Notes: generated by a model not told the origin, from the sequence alone. A stretch of 64,000 nt of DNA from Pseudomonas sp. LBUM920 (GCF_003852315.1 NZ_CP027762.1:4755501-4819500), one strand, 5' to 3'; positions 7,823 through 17,384 are shown, counted from the stretch's first letter. Made by a program: numbers and translations.

Positions 7823-10066
7823 TCAAGGTGTGCGATTACGCCGCGTTTCAATGATGTTCGGCAACTGAGAAATCCGCCCCAGCAACCGACCCAACGCGTC
7901 CAGCCCCGGAATCTCGATGGTCAGGGACATCAACGCCGTGTTGTCCTCTTTGTTCGAGCGGGTATAGACCGCCAGCACGTTGATCCGCTCATTGAGCAGC
8001 ACTTGCGACACGTCACGCAGCAGGCCGGAACGGTCATAGGCGCGAATGATGATGTCCACCGGGTAAGTGAGCACCGGCACCGGGCCCCAGCTGACCTGGA
8101 TGATCCGCTCCGGCTCGCGCCCGCCCAGTTGCAGCACCGAGGCGCAATCCTGGCGGTGAATGCTCACGCCACGGCCCTGGGTGATGTAGCCGACAATCGC
8201 GTCGCCCGGCAACGGCTGGCAGCAGCCGGCCATTTGCGTCATCAGGTTGCCCACGCCCTGAATCTGGATATCGCCGCGCTTGCCCGGTTTGTAGCCGGTG
8301 GCTTTGCGAGGGATCAGCTCCAGCTGCTCGCTGCCGCGCTCCGGCTCGACCAGTTGCTGCGCCAGATTGACCAATTGCGCCAGGCGCAAGTCGCCGGCGC
8401 CAAGGGCTGCGAACATGTCCTCGGCGATCTTCATGTTGGCTTTTTCGGCCAACTTGTCGAAGTCCACCTGCGGCAGGCCCAGGCGCGCCAGCTCGCGTTC
8501 GAGCAAGGTTTTACCGGCCGCGACGTTCTGGTCGCGCGCCTGCAATTTGAACCAGTGAACAATCTTCGCCCGTGCCCGCGACGTGGTGATGTAGCCCAGG
8601 TTCGGGTTCAGCCAGTCGCGGCTCGGCGTGCCGTGCTTGCTGGTGATGATCTCGACCTGTTCACCAGTCTGCAGGCTGTAGTTGAGCGGCACGATGCGCC
8701 CGTTGATCTTGGCGCCCCGGCAGTTGTGACCGATTTCGGTGTGCACGCGGTAGGCAAAGTCCAGTGGCGTGGCGCCCTTGGGCAAGTCGATGGCGTGGCC
8801 GTCGGGGGTGAAGATATAAACGCGGTCCGGCTCGATATCCACCCGCAGCTGTTCGGCAAGGCCGCCGATGTCACCGAGTTCTTCGTGCCACTCAAGCACT
8901 TGGCGAAGCCAGGAGATTTTCTCTTCGTACTGGTTGGACCCGGCTTTGACGTCGGTGCCCTTGTAGCGCCAGTGCGCGCACACCCCAAGTTCAGCCTCTT
9001 CGTGCATGGCGTGGGTGCGGATCTGCACCTCCAGCACCTTGCCCTCGGGGCCGATTACCGCAGTGTGTAGGGAGCGATAGCCGTTTTCCTTGGGGTTGGC
9101 GATGTAGTCGTCGAACTCCTTGGGAATGTGCCGCCACAAGGTGTGGACGATACCCAGCGCGGTGTAGCAGTCGCGCATTTCCGGCACCAGCACGCGCACG
9201 GCGCGTACGTCGTAGATCTGGCTGAAGGCCAGGCCCTTGCGCTGCATTTTGCGCCAGATCGAATAGATGTGTTTGGCGCGGCCGCTGATGTCGGCGTCCA
9301 CGCCGGTGGCCTGCAACTCGGAGCGCAGCTGGCCCATCACGTCGGTGATAAAGCGCTCACGGTCGAGCCGCCGCTCATGCAGCAGCGTCGCAATCTGTTT
9401 GTATTGATCGGGCTCGAGGTAGCGAAAGGACAAGTCCTCCAGCTCCCACTTGATATGGCCGATGCCCAAGCGATGCGCCAGCGGCGCGTAGATGTCGAAG
9501 ACTTCGCGGGCTACCCGGTTGCGCTTTTCGTCGTCGGCGGTCTTCACCGCACGGATCGCGCAGGTGCGCTCAGCCAGCTTGATCAGCGCAACGCGCACGT
9601 CGTCGACCATCGCCACCAGCATTTTGCGCAGGTTCTCGACCTGGCCCTGGGTGCCCAGCACCATCGACTGGCGCGGGCTGAGGCTGGCACTGATAGCCGC
9701 CATGCGCAGCACGCCGTCGATCAGTTTGGCCACGACCGCGCCGAAACGCTGGCTGACCGTCGGCAACGGAATGTGCCCTTCGCGCACGCCGCGATAGAGC
9801 ACGGCGGCGATCAGCGAATCCTGGTCCAGCTTGAGATCGGCAAGGATCTCGGCGATTTCCAACCCGGTGCGAAAGCTTGACGTGCCCTCCGCCCACAGGT
9901 TTTTGGCCGCATTGTCTTGTTGTTCAGACTCACGAGCGAACTCGCAGGCTGCTTTCAAGGCTTCACGGTCCAGTGCCGGGTCGACACTGACGGCATGATC
10001 CAGCCATGCCTCGAGATTGATACTGCCGTCGGTGTTGATCGGCTGGTGTGCTCTCACCTGTACCAT
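7823..10066 (-). CDS. relA: GTP pyrophosphokinase (ppGpp synthetase I)
   Basis: RelA makes (p)ppGpp from ATP and GTP/GDP on stalled ribosomes during amino-acid starvation. The 747-residue protein has the RelA/SpoT layout. The N-terminal hydrolase-like region lacks the HD pair (the expected place reads AAVLYRGVREG), so it should be synthetase-only. The synthetase domain covers about 262-370, with HIYSIWRKM, YIANPKENGYRSLHT and EVQIRT. A TGS domain follows at about 413-446 (VYIFTPDGHAIDLPKG), then a Cys/His region (CCQPLPGD, HRQDC) and a C-terminal ACT domain from about 670. It stands apart from rlmD by 138 bases, so it may have its own promoter. Confidence 0.96.
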   Translation of the reverse strand: MVQVRAHQPINTDGSINLEAWLDHAVSVDPALDREALKAACEFARESEQQDNAAKNLWAEGTSSFRTGLEIAEILADLKLDQDSLIAAVLYRGVREGHIPLPTVSQRFGAVVAKLIDGVLRMAAISASLSPRQSMVLGTQGQVENLRKMLVAMVDDVRVALIKLAERTCAIRAVKTADDEKRNRVAREVFDIYAPLAHRLGIGHIKWELEDLSFRYLEPDQYKQIATLLHERRLDRERFITDVMGQLRSELQATGVDADISGRAKHIYSIWRKMQRKGLAFSQIYDVRAVRVLVPEMRDCYTALGIVHTLWRHIPKEFDDYIANPKENGYRSLHTAVIGPEGKVLEVQIRTHAMHEEAELGVCAHWRYKGTDVKAGSNQYEEKISWLRQVLEWHEELGDIGGLAEQLRVDIEPDRVYIFTPDGHAIDLPKGATPLDFAYRVHTEIGHNCRGAKINGRIVPLNYSLQTGEQVEIITSKHGTPSRDWLNPNLGYITTSRARAKIVHWFKLQARDQNVAAGKTLLERELARLGLPQVDFDKLAEKANMKIAEDMFAALGAGDLRLAQLVNLAQQLVEPERGSEQLELIPRKATGYKPGKRGDIQIQGVGNLMTQMAGCCQPLPGDAIVGYITQGRGVSIHRQDCASVLQLGGREPERIIQVSWGPVPVLTYPVDIIIRAYDRSGLLRDVSQVLLNERINVLAVYTRSNKEDNTALMSLTIEIPGLDALGRLLGRISQLPNIIETRRNRTP

Positions 10067-10204
10067 CTTGCTTACCTTCCCTACGACGCACCTTTAATGC
10101 GCCAAAAATCATCGCTGACCTGCTTTACCTGAATAAAGCTTACACACACTCCCTGGCAGGTCACGGCCCTGGAGAATGCAGGCCAGTCGGATTAAACGGG
10201 CATC

Positions 10205-11557
10205 CTAGCCCGCTTCAAATAACGCCATGGCCTCGACATGCGCGGTTTGCGGAAACATGTCGAGGATCCCGGCACGTTTTAGCCGGTAGCCTTGCTTGAC
10301 CAACTCAACCGTGTCCCGCGCCAGCGTGGCCGGGTTGCAGGACACATACACCAGACGCTTGGCCTTAAGGGTCGCGAGCTTGCGCACAACCTCCAGGGCT
10401 CCATCACGGGGTGGGTCCAAGAGTACCGCAGAAAAGCCCTGTTTGGCCCACTCCGCGTCAGTCAAAGGCTGGGATAAATCGGCCTGAAAAAACTGCACAT
10501 TATGCAAATTGTTGCTGACGGCATTCTGCGCCGCCCGGTCCACCATGGTCTGCACGCCTTCTACCGCGACCACTTCACGCACCTGCCGGGCCAGTGGCAA
10601 GGCGAAGTTGCCGAGCCCGCAGAACAAGTCCAGTACCCGCTCGTCGGGTTGTGGCGCCAGCCATTCCAGGGCCTGGGCGACCATCGCGGCGTTGACGCCG
10701 GCGTTGACCTGCACAAAATCCCCGGGCCGATAAGCCAGCTCCAAATCCCATTGTTCCAACCGATAACCCAACGCCGAATCCGTCTCGACCGGCTCCGGCT
10801 GGCCTTCGCCATGCAGCCACAACTGCGCGTCATGGAAGGTGCAGAATTCTTGCAGGATCAGCAGGTCCGCCTCGGACAACGGCGCCATGTGCCGCAGCAG
10901 CACGGCAATCGACGAGCCGCTGAACAACTCCACATGCCCCAGCGCCTGCGGCTTGCTCAGGCGGCGCAGCATGTTCGGCAAACGCTGCATGATCGGTTGC
11001 AAGGCTTGTACCAGCACCGGGCAATCATCAATGGCGACAATGTCCTGGCTGGCCACCGCGCGAAAACCCACTTCAAGCTTTTTCGCCTTGGCATCCCAGC
11101 GTACGGCCACGCGGGCGCGTCGGCGGTAGCCGAATTCCGGGCCACTCAACGGTGCGGCCCACACCTGCGGCTCGACACCGGCGACGCGAGACAGTTGTTC
11201 GGCGAGCATGCGCTGTTTCAGGGCAAGTTGTTCGGCGTGGGGCAAGTGCTGCACGCTGCAACCGCCGCAGCGGCCAAAATGTGCGCACGGTGCCGGACGG
11301 CGCAGCTCGCTCGCCGTGAACACGCGTTCGGTGCGCGCCTCGACCACTTTGCCGTGGGCGCCCAATACGCGTGCTTCGACCTCTTCGCCGGCCAGCGCGC
11401 CATTTACAAACCAGGTGCGGCCTTCAAAGAACACAATGCCGCGACCGTCGTTGGCCAGGCGCTCGATGGTCAGACGCTGCTTCTTGCCTACCGGAATTTG
11501 CGGGGCTCGGCTGCCGCCCGTCGGTTGAAAGCGCAGGCCTCTCTCGTGCTTGGCCAT
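10205..11557 (-). CDS. rlmD: 23S rRNA (uracil-1939-C5)-methyltransferase
   Basis: RlmD methylates U1939 of 23S rRNA using SAM. The 450-residue protein starts with a TRAM-type RNA-binding domain (IERLANDGRGIVFFEGRTWFVNGAL). It then carries an iron-sulfur cysteine set (CAHFGRCGGCSVQHL), a SAM-binding fold (LDLFCGLGNFALPLA), DPPRDGA, and the catalytic cysteine motif YVSCNPATLARD near the C-terminus. The ATG overlaps the cysM stop by one base, so cysM and rlmD are translationally coupled. Confidence 0.96.
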   Translation of the reverse strand: MAKHERGLRFQPTGGSRAPQIPVGKKQRLTIERLANDGRGIVFFEGRTWFVNGALAGEEVEARVLGAHGKVVEARTERVFTASELRRPAPCAHFGRCGGCSVQHLPHAEQLALKQRMLAEQLSRVAGVEPQVWAAPLSGPEFGYRRRARVAVRWDAKAKKLEVGFRAVASQDIVAIDDCPVLVQALQPIMQRLPNMLRRLSKPQALGHVELFSGSSIAVLLRHMAPLSEADLLILQEFCTFHDAQLWLHGEGQPEPVETDSALGYRLEQWDLELAYRPGDFVQVNAGVNAAMVAQALEWLAPQPDERVLDLFCGLGNFALPLARQVREVVAVEGVQTMVDRAAQNAVSNNLHNVQFFQADLSQPLTDAEWAKQGFSAVLLDPPRDGALEVVRKLATLKAKRLVYVSCNPATLARDTVELVKQGYRLKRAGILDMFPQTAHVEAMALFEAG

Positions 11558-12459
11558 CAGTTGGGTTCGTCGAAAATGCCGGTCGACAAGTAACGGTCGC
11601 CTCGGTCACAGATGATCGCGACGATCACTGCGTTTTCCACTTCCCTGGACAAACGCAACATACCGGCCACGGCGCCACCGGAGGACACGCCGCAGAAAAT
11701 GCCTTCTTCACGCGCCAGACGGCGGGTGGTGTCTTCGGCTTCGCGCTGGGCCATATCGATGATGCGGTCCACACGCGTCGCGTTGTAGATCTTCGGCAGA
11801 TATTCTTGGGGCCAACGGCGAATGCCCGGGATGGCCGCGCCTTCCATCGGTTGCAGACCCACGATCTGGATCGCCGGGTTCTGCTCCTTGAGGTAGCGCG
11901 AATTGCCCATGATGGTGCCGGTGGTGCCCATCGAACTGACGAAATGGGTGATGGTGCCCTGGGTCTGACGCCAGATTTCCGGACCGGTGGTGGTGTAGTG
12001 CGCCTCCGGATTATCACCGTTGGCAAATTGGTCGAGTACCACGCCACGGCCTTCGGCGGCCATGCGCTCGGCGAGGTCACGCGCACCTTCCATGCCTTCT
12101 TCCTGGGTCACCAGGATCAGCTGGGCACCATAGGCGGTCATTGCCGCCTTGCGTTCGGCGCTGCCGTTGTCGGGCATGATCAATACCATCTTGTAACCCT
12201 TGATGGCCGCGGCCATGGCCAGGGCGATGCCGGTGTTACCCGAGGTGGCTTCGATCAGGGTGTCGCCGGGCTTGATCTGCCCGCGCAGTTCGGCGCGGGC
12301 AATCATCGACAGCGCCGGGCGGTCCTTGACGGAGCCGGCCGGGTTGTTTCCTTCGAGCTTGAGCAACAGGGTATTGCTGGTTTCACCCGCCATGCGTTGC
12401 AAGCGGACCAGGGGCGTGTTGCCGACGCAATCGGCGATTGTAGGGTACTGCAAGGTCAT
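11557..12459 (-). CDS. cysM: Cysteine synthase B
   Basis: CysM joins O-acetylserine with sulfide (or thiosulfate) to form cysteine (or S-sulfocysteine), using PLP. The 300-residue protein has the PLP lysine in NNPAGSVKDRPA (Lys45), the phosphate/substrate loop EATSGNTG (about 70-77) and a C-terminal GVSSGGAVAGML glycine loop. The start at 12459 gives MTLQYPTIADCVGNTPLV, the usual N-terminus; the longer in-frame extension reads through the promoter. It is the first gene of the cysM-rlmD pair. Confidence 0.95.
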   Translation of the reverse strand: MTLQYPTIADCVGNTPLVRLQRMAGETSNTLLLKLEGNNPAGSVKDRPALSMIARAELRGQIKPGDTLIEATSGNTGIALAMAAAIKGYKMVLIMPDNGSAERKAAMTAYGAQLILVTQEEGMEGARDLAERMAAEGRGVVLDQFANGDNPEAHYTTTGPEIWRQTQGTITHFVSSMGTTGTIMGNSRYLKEQNPAIQIVGLQPMEGAAIPGIRRWPQEYLPKIYNATRVDRIIDMAQREAEDTTRRLAREEGIFCGVSSGGAVAGMLRLSREVENAVIVAIICDRGDRYLSTGIFDEPN

Positions 12460-12584
12460 GGCGTATTCGCAATCCAGACTGCGGGGGCGGACATCATACC
12501 GGGAAAGGCTGGCGGGCCATATCACGCAAAGTGTGGTGCTTATGGCTTATAGGAATAAGTAAATAGGATGTGTCCTGCAACGGC

Positions 12585-12682
12585 GCTATCGCGGGCAAGC
12601 CCGCGCCCGCAGGTAGCCGGAGGTCGGCGCAGAATCTGCGGCGAATGCAGATCAATGTGGGAGCTGGCTTGCCTGCGAAGGC
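12585..12682. repeat. REP doublet with diverged left arm
   Basis: The right arm (12657-12679) is GTGGGAGCTGGCTTGCCTG type. The left arm (12585-12610, CGGGCAAGCCCGCGCCCGC) is diverged. It fills much of the gap between tapT and cysM. Confidence 0.8.
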
Positions 12683-12700
12683 CACGCCTCGGTGACGCTG

Positions 12701-13306
12701 TTACCCCAACTGCCCGTTGCCATGATTTTTACGAAACACCTCTTCGCCCATCGCAGAGATCTGTCCCTCAATAAGCGCCTCAAACGGTGTGAGCAATGCA
12801 TCAAAAGACGCCGGCGCCTCCAGCACCTGCAAGGCCTGCACAATCGCCTCCACCGTCGACAACGCCCCCGGCCCTGGCGCCTTGCGCAGCCGGTAGCGGG
12901 ACACCGCACCCTCGGCCAGGGTGACTCGAGGCAACGCCGCCAGTAATGGATTGAGGTGCAACAATTTGCGCGCCTTGCGCCAAGTACCGTCAGGCACCAC
13001 CAGCAACATAGGTTCGTCAGTCGATGTGTAGGCCTGCAAAGGCTGCGCATCCTCAGCGGGAAACAACAACCGCGCCTGGTAGCCGGGCGGGTTCAATAAG
13101 GTCGGCAAATCCTCAAACACCTCACCCACCACCAATTGCGCATTGTTCAACCCCAACGCCGCCAGCCGCGCAGTATTGAGCGCGTGGCTGACCTCGCTCG
13201 GGTGCTGCAGCAGCAACACGCGGGTGCGGCTGTCGAGGCTGGGGATCAGCGCGCACAGGCAATGGGTGATGGGCCGCAGGCAGCGGGAGCATTGGGGTCG
13301 GGACAT
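12701..13306 (-). CDS. tapT: tRNA-uridine aminocarboxypropyltransferase (DTW domain)
   Basis: TapT (YfiP) transfers the aminocarboxypropyl group of SAM to tRNA uridine 47, giving acp3U. The 201-residue protein has the N-terminal zinc cysteine set (C6, C9, C16, C18 in CSRCLRPITHCLC), the LLLQHPSE strand (about 31-38) and the family motif DGTW at 106-109, followed by RKARKLL. It ends four bases before the LysR gene on the same strand. The function is assigned by family, with no local pathway context. Confidence 0.87.
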   Translation of the reverse strand: MSRPQCSRCLRPITHCLCALIPSLDSRTRVLLLQHPSEVSHALNTARLAALGLNNAQLVVGEVFEDLPTLLNPPGYQARLLFPAEDAQPLQAYTSTDEPMLLVVPDGTWRKARKLLHLNPLLAALPRVTLAEGAVSRYRLRKAPGPGALSTVEAIVQALQVLEAPASFDALLTPFEALIEGQISAMGEEVFRKNHGNGQLG

Positions 13307-13310
13307 GGTT

Positions 13311-14204
13311 TCAGGCCTGGTTGAGCTGGGCTTTGAGTAAATCGCGGAAGGTCTGGATCAACGGCTCGCGGCTGCGGCCCCGGCGCATGATCATCGAAAA
13401 TGGTGCCTGATAGCCGAAGGTCGCCGGCAGCAATACGCGCAGGTCGCCCTTGTCGGCCCAGGCCTGGGCGTAATGCTCGGGCAGGTAGCCGATGTAGGCG
13501 CCGGACAGCACCAGAATCAACTGGGCTTCCATACTTTCCACCGTTGCCGCGCTGTGTTTGAAGCCGTGGCGCGCCAGTTCGGCCTGGCTCCAGTAGCCGC
13601 GCCCGACCATGCGCTGTTGGGTGATCACTTGTTCGGGGATGCGCCGTTCGTTGAACAACGGATGGCGGGTGCTGCAATACAACCAGTGTTGCTCGCGGTA
13701 CAGCGGCATGCAGATCAGCCCGCTCATGCGGTTGGAAAAGGCGCCAATGGCCAGATCCAGGCGATTGTCCTGCACACCCAGTTGCAATTCGTAAGGGCTC
13801 ATCACCGAGAGGTGCAAATGCACGGCCGGGTGTTCCTGGCTGTAGGCGCCAATCACTTCAGCGAACGGCAGCGCCTTGTCGCTGACGGTGGAGTCGAGCA
13901 CGCCCAGCTTCAATGTGCCGCGCAACTCGCCCTTGAGCGCTGCGGCGTATTGCTCGAAGCCTTCCAATTCGCCCAAGAGGCGCAGGGTTTCCTGATGGAA
14001 CAGCTCGCCCTTGCTGGTCAGGCTGAACCCGCCGCGCCCGCGATGGCACAGCACCAGACCCAACGCCGACTCCAGCTGACTCATATAAGTGCTGATGGCC
14101 GACGTCGACAGGTTGAGTTCGTGCTGGGCGTTGGCGAACCCCTGGTGGCGCACGACGCTGACGAAGATGCGCAGGAGTTTCAGGTCGGGCAAGGCGTGGG
14201 CCAT
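13311..14204 (-). CDS. gbuR: LysR-family regulator of the guanidinobutyrase cluster
   Basis: A 297-residue LysR-type regulator with an N-terminal winged helix (LKLLRIFVSVVRHQGFANAQ, then STSAISTYMSQLESALG) and a C-terminal effector-binding domain. The start at 14204 has TGGAG five bases upstream; an ATG seven codons earlier is less well placed. It is divergent from gbuA, exactly as GbuR/GbuA are in P. aeruginosa, where GbuR activates gbuA in response to 4-guanidinobutyrate. A near-perfect dyad in the shared promoter (14345-14368) is its probable binding site. The name rests on synteny as well as family. Confidence 0.8.
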   Translation of the reverse strand: MAHALPDLKLLRIFVSVVRHQGFANAQHELNLSTSAISTYMSQLESALGLVLCHRGRGGFSLTSKGELFHQETLRLLGELEGFEQYAAALKGELRGTLKLGVLDSTVSDKALPFAEVIGAYSQEHPAVHLHLSVMSPYELQLGVQDNRLDLAIGAFSNRMSGLICMPLYREQHWLYCSTRHPLFNERRIPEQVITQQRMVGRGYWSQAELARHGFKHSAATVESMEAQLILVLSGAYIGYLPEHYAQAWADKGDLRVLLPATFGYQAPFSMIMRRGRSREPLIQTFRDLLKAQLNQA

Positions 14205-14232
14205 GGATTCTCCAGAAGCGAACATAAAACCT

Positions 14233-14319
14233 GTGGGAGCGGGCTTGCTCGCGAAGGCGGTGGATCAATCGAACCCGCCGTGACTGACACACCGAATTGG
14301 CGAGCAAGCCCGCTCCCAC
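14233..14319. repeat. REP doublet, GCGGGC family
   Basis: Left arm GTGGGAGCGGGCTTGCTCG at 14233 and its complement ending at 14319. It sits inside the gbuR-gbuA divergent spacer, between gbuR and the operator candidate. Confidence 0.88.
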
Positions 14320-14344
14320 ATTTGAGCCGAGTTTACCCCAGGCG

Positions 14345-14368
14345 TTAGTTTAGAAAAATCTGAACTAA
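14345..14368. promoter_or_regulatory. Candidate GbuR operator (24-base dyad)
   Basis: TTAGTTTAGA, four A residues, then TCTGAACTAA: a 10-base inverted repeat with one mismatch. It contains T-N11-A spacing typical of LysR-type sites. It lies 84 bases upstream of gbuA and 141 bases upstream of gbuR. Assignment to GbuR is inferred from position. Confidence 0.6.
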
Positions 14369-14451
14369 GTATTTGCCCCTGCCGATTCTTCCCGCCCTGG
14401 GCTTTTCGCAGAATCGGCCCCTAATAACCACAACAACGATGAGGCACTCCT

Positions 14452-15402
14452 GTGGACAAGATTTTTCACCAACCACTGGGCGGCAACGAAATGCCGCGCT
14501 TCGCCGGCATCGCCACCATGATGCGACTTCCCCACCTGCAAACGGCCAAAGGCCTGGATGCCGCCTTCGTCGGCGTGCCCCTGGACATCGGCACCTCGCT
14601 GCGCGCCGGCACCCGTTTCGGGCCGCGGGAAATCCGCGCCGAATCGGTGATGATCCGCCCCTACAACATGGCCACCGGCGCCGCACCGTTCGACTCCCTG
14701 TCGGTTGCCGACATCGGCGACGTGGCGATCAACACCTTCAACCTGCTCGACGCCGTGCGCATCATCGAGCAAGCCTACGATGAGATCCTCGAGCACAACG
14801 TGATCCCGATGACGCTGGGCGGCGACCACACCATCACCCTGCCGATCCTGCGGGCGATCCACAAGAAACACGGCAAGGTCGGGCTGGTGCACATCGATGC
14901 CCACGCTGACGTCAACGATCATATGTTCGGCGAGAAAATCGCCCACGGCACCACCTTCCGCCGCGCAGTCGAAGAAGGCTTGCTCGATTGCGACCGCGTG
15001 GTGCAGATCGGCCTGCGCGCCCAGGGCTACACCGCCGAAGACTTCAACTGGAGCCGTAAACAGGGCTTTCGCGTGGTTCAGGCTGAAGAATGCTGGCACC
15101 ACTCCCTCGCGCCGCTGATGGCCGAAGTGCGTGAAAAAGTCGGCGGCGGCCCGGTGTACCTGAGCTTCGACATCGACGGTATCGATCCGGCCTGGGCACC
15201 AGGCACCGGCACGCCGGAAATCGGCGGGCTGACCACTATCCAGGCGATCGAGATCATCCGTGGCTGCCAGGGCCTCGACCTGATTGGTTGCGATCTGGTA
15301 GAAGTTTCGCCGCCTTACGACACCACCGGCAACACCTCGCTGCTCGGCGCCAACCTGCTGTACGAAATGCTCTGCGTACTGCCCGGCGTGGCGCATCGCT
15401 GA
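14452..15402 (+). CDS. gbuA: Guanidinobutyrase (agmatinase/ureohydrolase family)
   Basis: A 316-residue manganese ureohydrolase that should cleave 4-guanidinobutyrate to GABA and urea. Metal ligands are in place: GGDHT (H126), IDAHAD (D149, H151, D153) and SFDIDGIDP (D240, D242). The N-terminus (HQPLGGNEMPRFAGIATMMRL) resembles GbuA more than agmatinase or the guanidinopropionase GpuA. The start is GTG, with GAGG eight bases upstream. The divergent LysR gene and downstream transporters match the PA1418-PA1422 order of P. aeruginosa. Substrate choice between 4-guanidinobutyrate and close analogues is inferred. Confidence 0.88.
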   Translation: MDKIFHQPLGGNEMPRFAGIATMMRLPHLQTAKGLDAAFVGVPLDIGTSLRAGTRFGPREIRAESVMIRPYNMATGAAPFDSLSVADIGDVAINTFNLLDAVRIIEQAYDEILEHNVIPMTLGGDHTITLPILRAIHKKHGKVGLVHIDAHADVNDHMFGEKIAHGTTFRRAVEEGLLDCDRVVQIGLRAQGYTAEDFNWSRKQGFRVVQAEECWHHSLAPLMAEVREKVGGGPVYLSFDIDGIDPAWAPGTGTPEIGGLTTIQAIEIIRGCQGLDLIGCDLVEVSPPYDTTGNTSLLGANLLYEMLCVLPGVAHR

Positions 15403-15824
15403 TGAGCACGCGCGAGGTGCTGCACGCCGCGGCCGAACTGGTCTCGGCCTTCGCCCGCAATGACCGCGCCGCCTACTTCGGCGCGTTCACGGCCGATGCC
15501 AGCTTAGTGTTTTACACCCTCCCCCAGCCGCTGCTCAGCCGCGATGCCTACCAGGCATTGTGGGACAGCTGGCGCCGGGACGAGGGGTTTGAGGTGCTGT
15601 CCTGCACGTCAAGCAACGCGTTTGTCAGCCTGCAAGGTGACGTGGCGATTTTTATTCATGACGTGGCCACCGAGCTGCGCATGAACGGGGAGCAATTTTT
15701 TAGCCAGGAGCGCGAGACCATTGTCTTCAAACGGCAAGGGTCTGGCACACAACAAAAACAAGGCCTGTGGCTGGCCTGTCACGAACATTTGTCCGCTATG
15801 CCGGAAGGGCTGCCGCCCCCTTAG
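15402..15824 (+). CDS. NTF2-like (SnoaL/DUF4440-type) protein
   Basis: A 140-residue cytosolic protein with the cone-shaped NTF2-like pattern: an N-terminal helix (EVLHAAAELVSAFARNDRAAYFGAFTADA shortened: AELVSAF then AAYFGAF), a middle helix (SRDAYQALWDSW) and a curved sheet ending in WLACHEHLS. The ATG overlaps the gbuA stop by one base, so it is coupled to gbuA. Homologues occupy the same place in P. aeruginosa (PA1420). Such folds can bind small molecules or act as enzymes; no specific role in guanidino metabolism is known to me. Confidence 0.8.
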   Translation: MSTREVLHAAAELVSAFARNDRAAYFGAFTADASLVFYTLPQPLLSRDAYQALWDSWRRDEGFEVLSCTSSNAFVSLQGDVAIFIHDVATELRMNGEQFFSQERETIVFKRQGSGTQQKQGLWLACHEHLSAMPEGLPPP

Positions 15825-15845
15825 CCAATGTGATCGGAGCTGATC

Positions 15846-17360
15846 ATGAATAATAAAAACAACGATAAAAGTATTCGAACGATAGAAACCAACGGGGTCG
15901 AACAGATCCCGGACCACGAACGTACTGCCGGGCCCAAGGATCTGTTCCGACTGATCTTCGGCGGTGCCAATACCTTTGCCACCGCCGTGCTGGGTTCGTT
16001 TCCGGTGCTGTTCGGCTTGTCGTTCCAGGCCGGCGTCTGGGCGATTGTGCTGGGCGTGCTGGTGGGGGCGCTGATCCTGGCGCCCATGGGCCTGTTCGGG
16101 CCGATCAATGGCACTAACAATGCCGTGTCGTCCGGTGCGCACTTTGGTGTGCACGGGCGCATTGTCGGCTCGTTTCTGTCGCTGCTGACGGCGATTGCCT
16201 TCTTCTCACTGTCGGTGTGGAGTTCAGGCGATGCGTTGGTCGGCGGTGCGAAACGGCTGATCGGCCTGCCGGAAACCGACCTGACGCTGGGCCTGGCCTA
16301 CGGCCTGTTCGCCTTGCTTGTACTCACCGTGTGCATCTATGGCTTTCGCTTCATGCTGTGGGTCAACCGCATTGCGGTGTGGGCGGCGAGTCTGCTGTTC
16401 CTGCTGGGCATCTTCGCGTTTGCGCCCGCCTTCGACAGCCACTTCGCCGGCACCGTCGGCCTCGGCCAGAGCGGCTTTTGGGCGGCCTTCATCGGCGCTG
16501 CGCTGGTGGCGATGAGCAATCCGATTTCCTTTGGTGCATTCCTCGGTGACTGGTCGCGCTACATCCCGCGTGAGACGCCGAAAATGCGCATCATGCTGGC
16601 AGTCGTCCTGGCTCAGATCGCTACGTTGATTCCGTTTCTGTTTGGCCTGGCCACGGCGACTATCGTGGCGATCAAGGCCCCGGACTACATCGCCACCAAT
16701 AACTATGTCGGCGGTTTGCTGGCGGTGGCGCCTACCTGGTTCTTCCTGCCGGTGTGCCTGATCGCGGTAATCGGCGGCATGTCCACTGGCACCACCTCGC
16801 TGTATGGCACCGGCCTGGACATGTCCAGCGTGTTTCCGCGCCTGCTGTCACGGGTCAAGGCCACGCTGCTGATCGGCGTGATGTCGATTGCCTTCATCTT
16901 TATCGGACGCTTCGCCGCCAACCTGGTGCAAAGCGTGTCGACTTTCGCCGTGCTGATCATCACCTGCACCACGCCCTGGATGGTGATGATGATCATCGGC
17001 CTGATTGTGCGCCGCGGCTTCTACTGCCCGGACGACTTGCAGGTATTCACTCGCGGTGAAACCGGCGGGCGCTACTGGTTCAGCCATGGCTGGAACTGGC
17101 GCGGACTCGGGGCCTGGATCCCGAGTGCGCTGGTGGGTTTGTGCTTCGTCAATTTGCCGGGGCAGTTTGTCGGGCCGCTGGGCAACCTGGCCGACGGCAT
17201 CGATATCAGCCTGCCGGTGACGCTGGGGTTGGCCTCGGTGGTGTACCTGAGCTTGCTTCGCCTGTTCCCGGAACCGGCGGCTGTTTATGGCCCCCAGGGG
17301 CCGCTTCGCAGCCCAACGAGAGCAAATTCCCTCGCCACAAAAAGCGCCTCAATAGCCTAA
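15846..17360 (+). CDS. NCS1-type purine/cytosine permease-like transporter
   Basis: A 504-residue inner-membrane protein with about 12 transmembrane segments, of the cytosine-permease/NCS1 type. The N-terminal cytosolic region ends in DLFRLIFGGANTFATAVLGS, and SNPISFGAFLGDWSRYIP marks the middle of the fold. The start has CGGAG seven bases upstream. It sits 21 bases after the NTF2-like gene in the gbu cluster, matching PA1419. Uptake of a guanidino compound is a reasonable inference; classical NCS1 substrates are nucleobases. Confidence 0.85.
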   Translation: MNNKNNDKSIRTIETNGVEQIPDHERTAGPKDLFRLIFGGANTFATAVLGSFPVLFGLSFQAGVWAIVLGVLVGALILAPMGLFGPINGTNNAVSSGAHFGVHGRIVGSFLSLLTAIAFFSLSVWSSGDALVGGAKRLIGLPETDLTLGLAYGLFALLVLTVCIYGFRFMLWVNRIAVWAASLLFLLGIFAFAPAFDSHFAGTVGLGQSGFWAAFIGAALVAMSNPISFGAFLGDWSRYIPRETPKMRIMLAVVLAQIATLIPFLFGLATATIVAIKAPDYIATNNYVGGLLAVAPTWFFLPVCLIAVIGGMSTGTTSLYGTGLDMSSVFPRLLSRVKATLLIGVMSIAFIFIGRFAANLVQSVSTFAVLIITCTTPWMVMMIIGLIVRRGFYCPDDLQVFTRGETGGRYWFSHGWNWRGLGAWIPSALVGLCFVNLPGQFVGPLGNLADGIDISLPVTLGLASVVYLSLLRLFPEPAAVYGPQGPLRSPTRANSLATKSASIA

Positions 17361-17384
17361 AAAAATAATCGGAGACCCGCCGTC

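Noticed and set aside
7823..10066. SpoT-type bifunctional enzyme
   Set aside because: The HD hydrolase residues are missing, so it is RelA.
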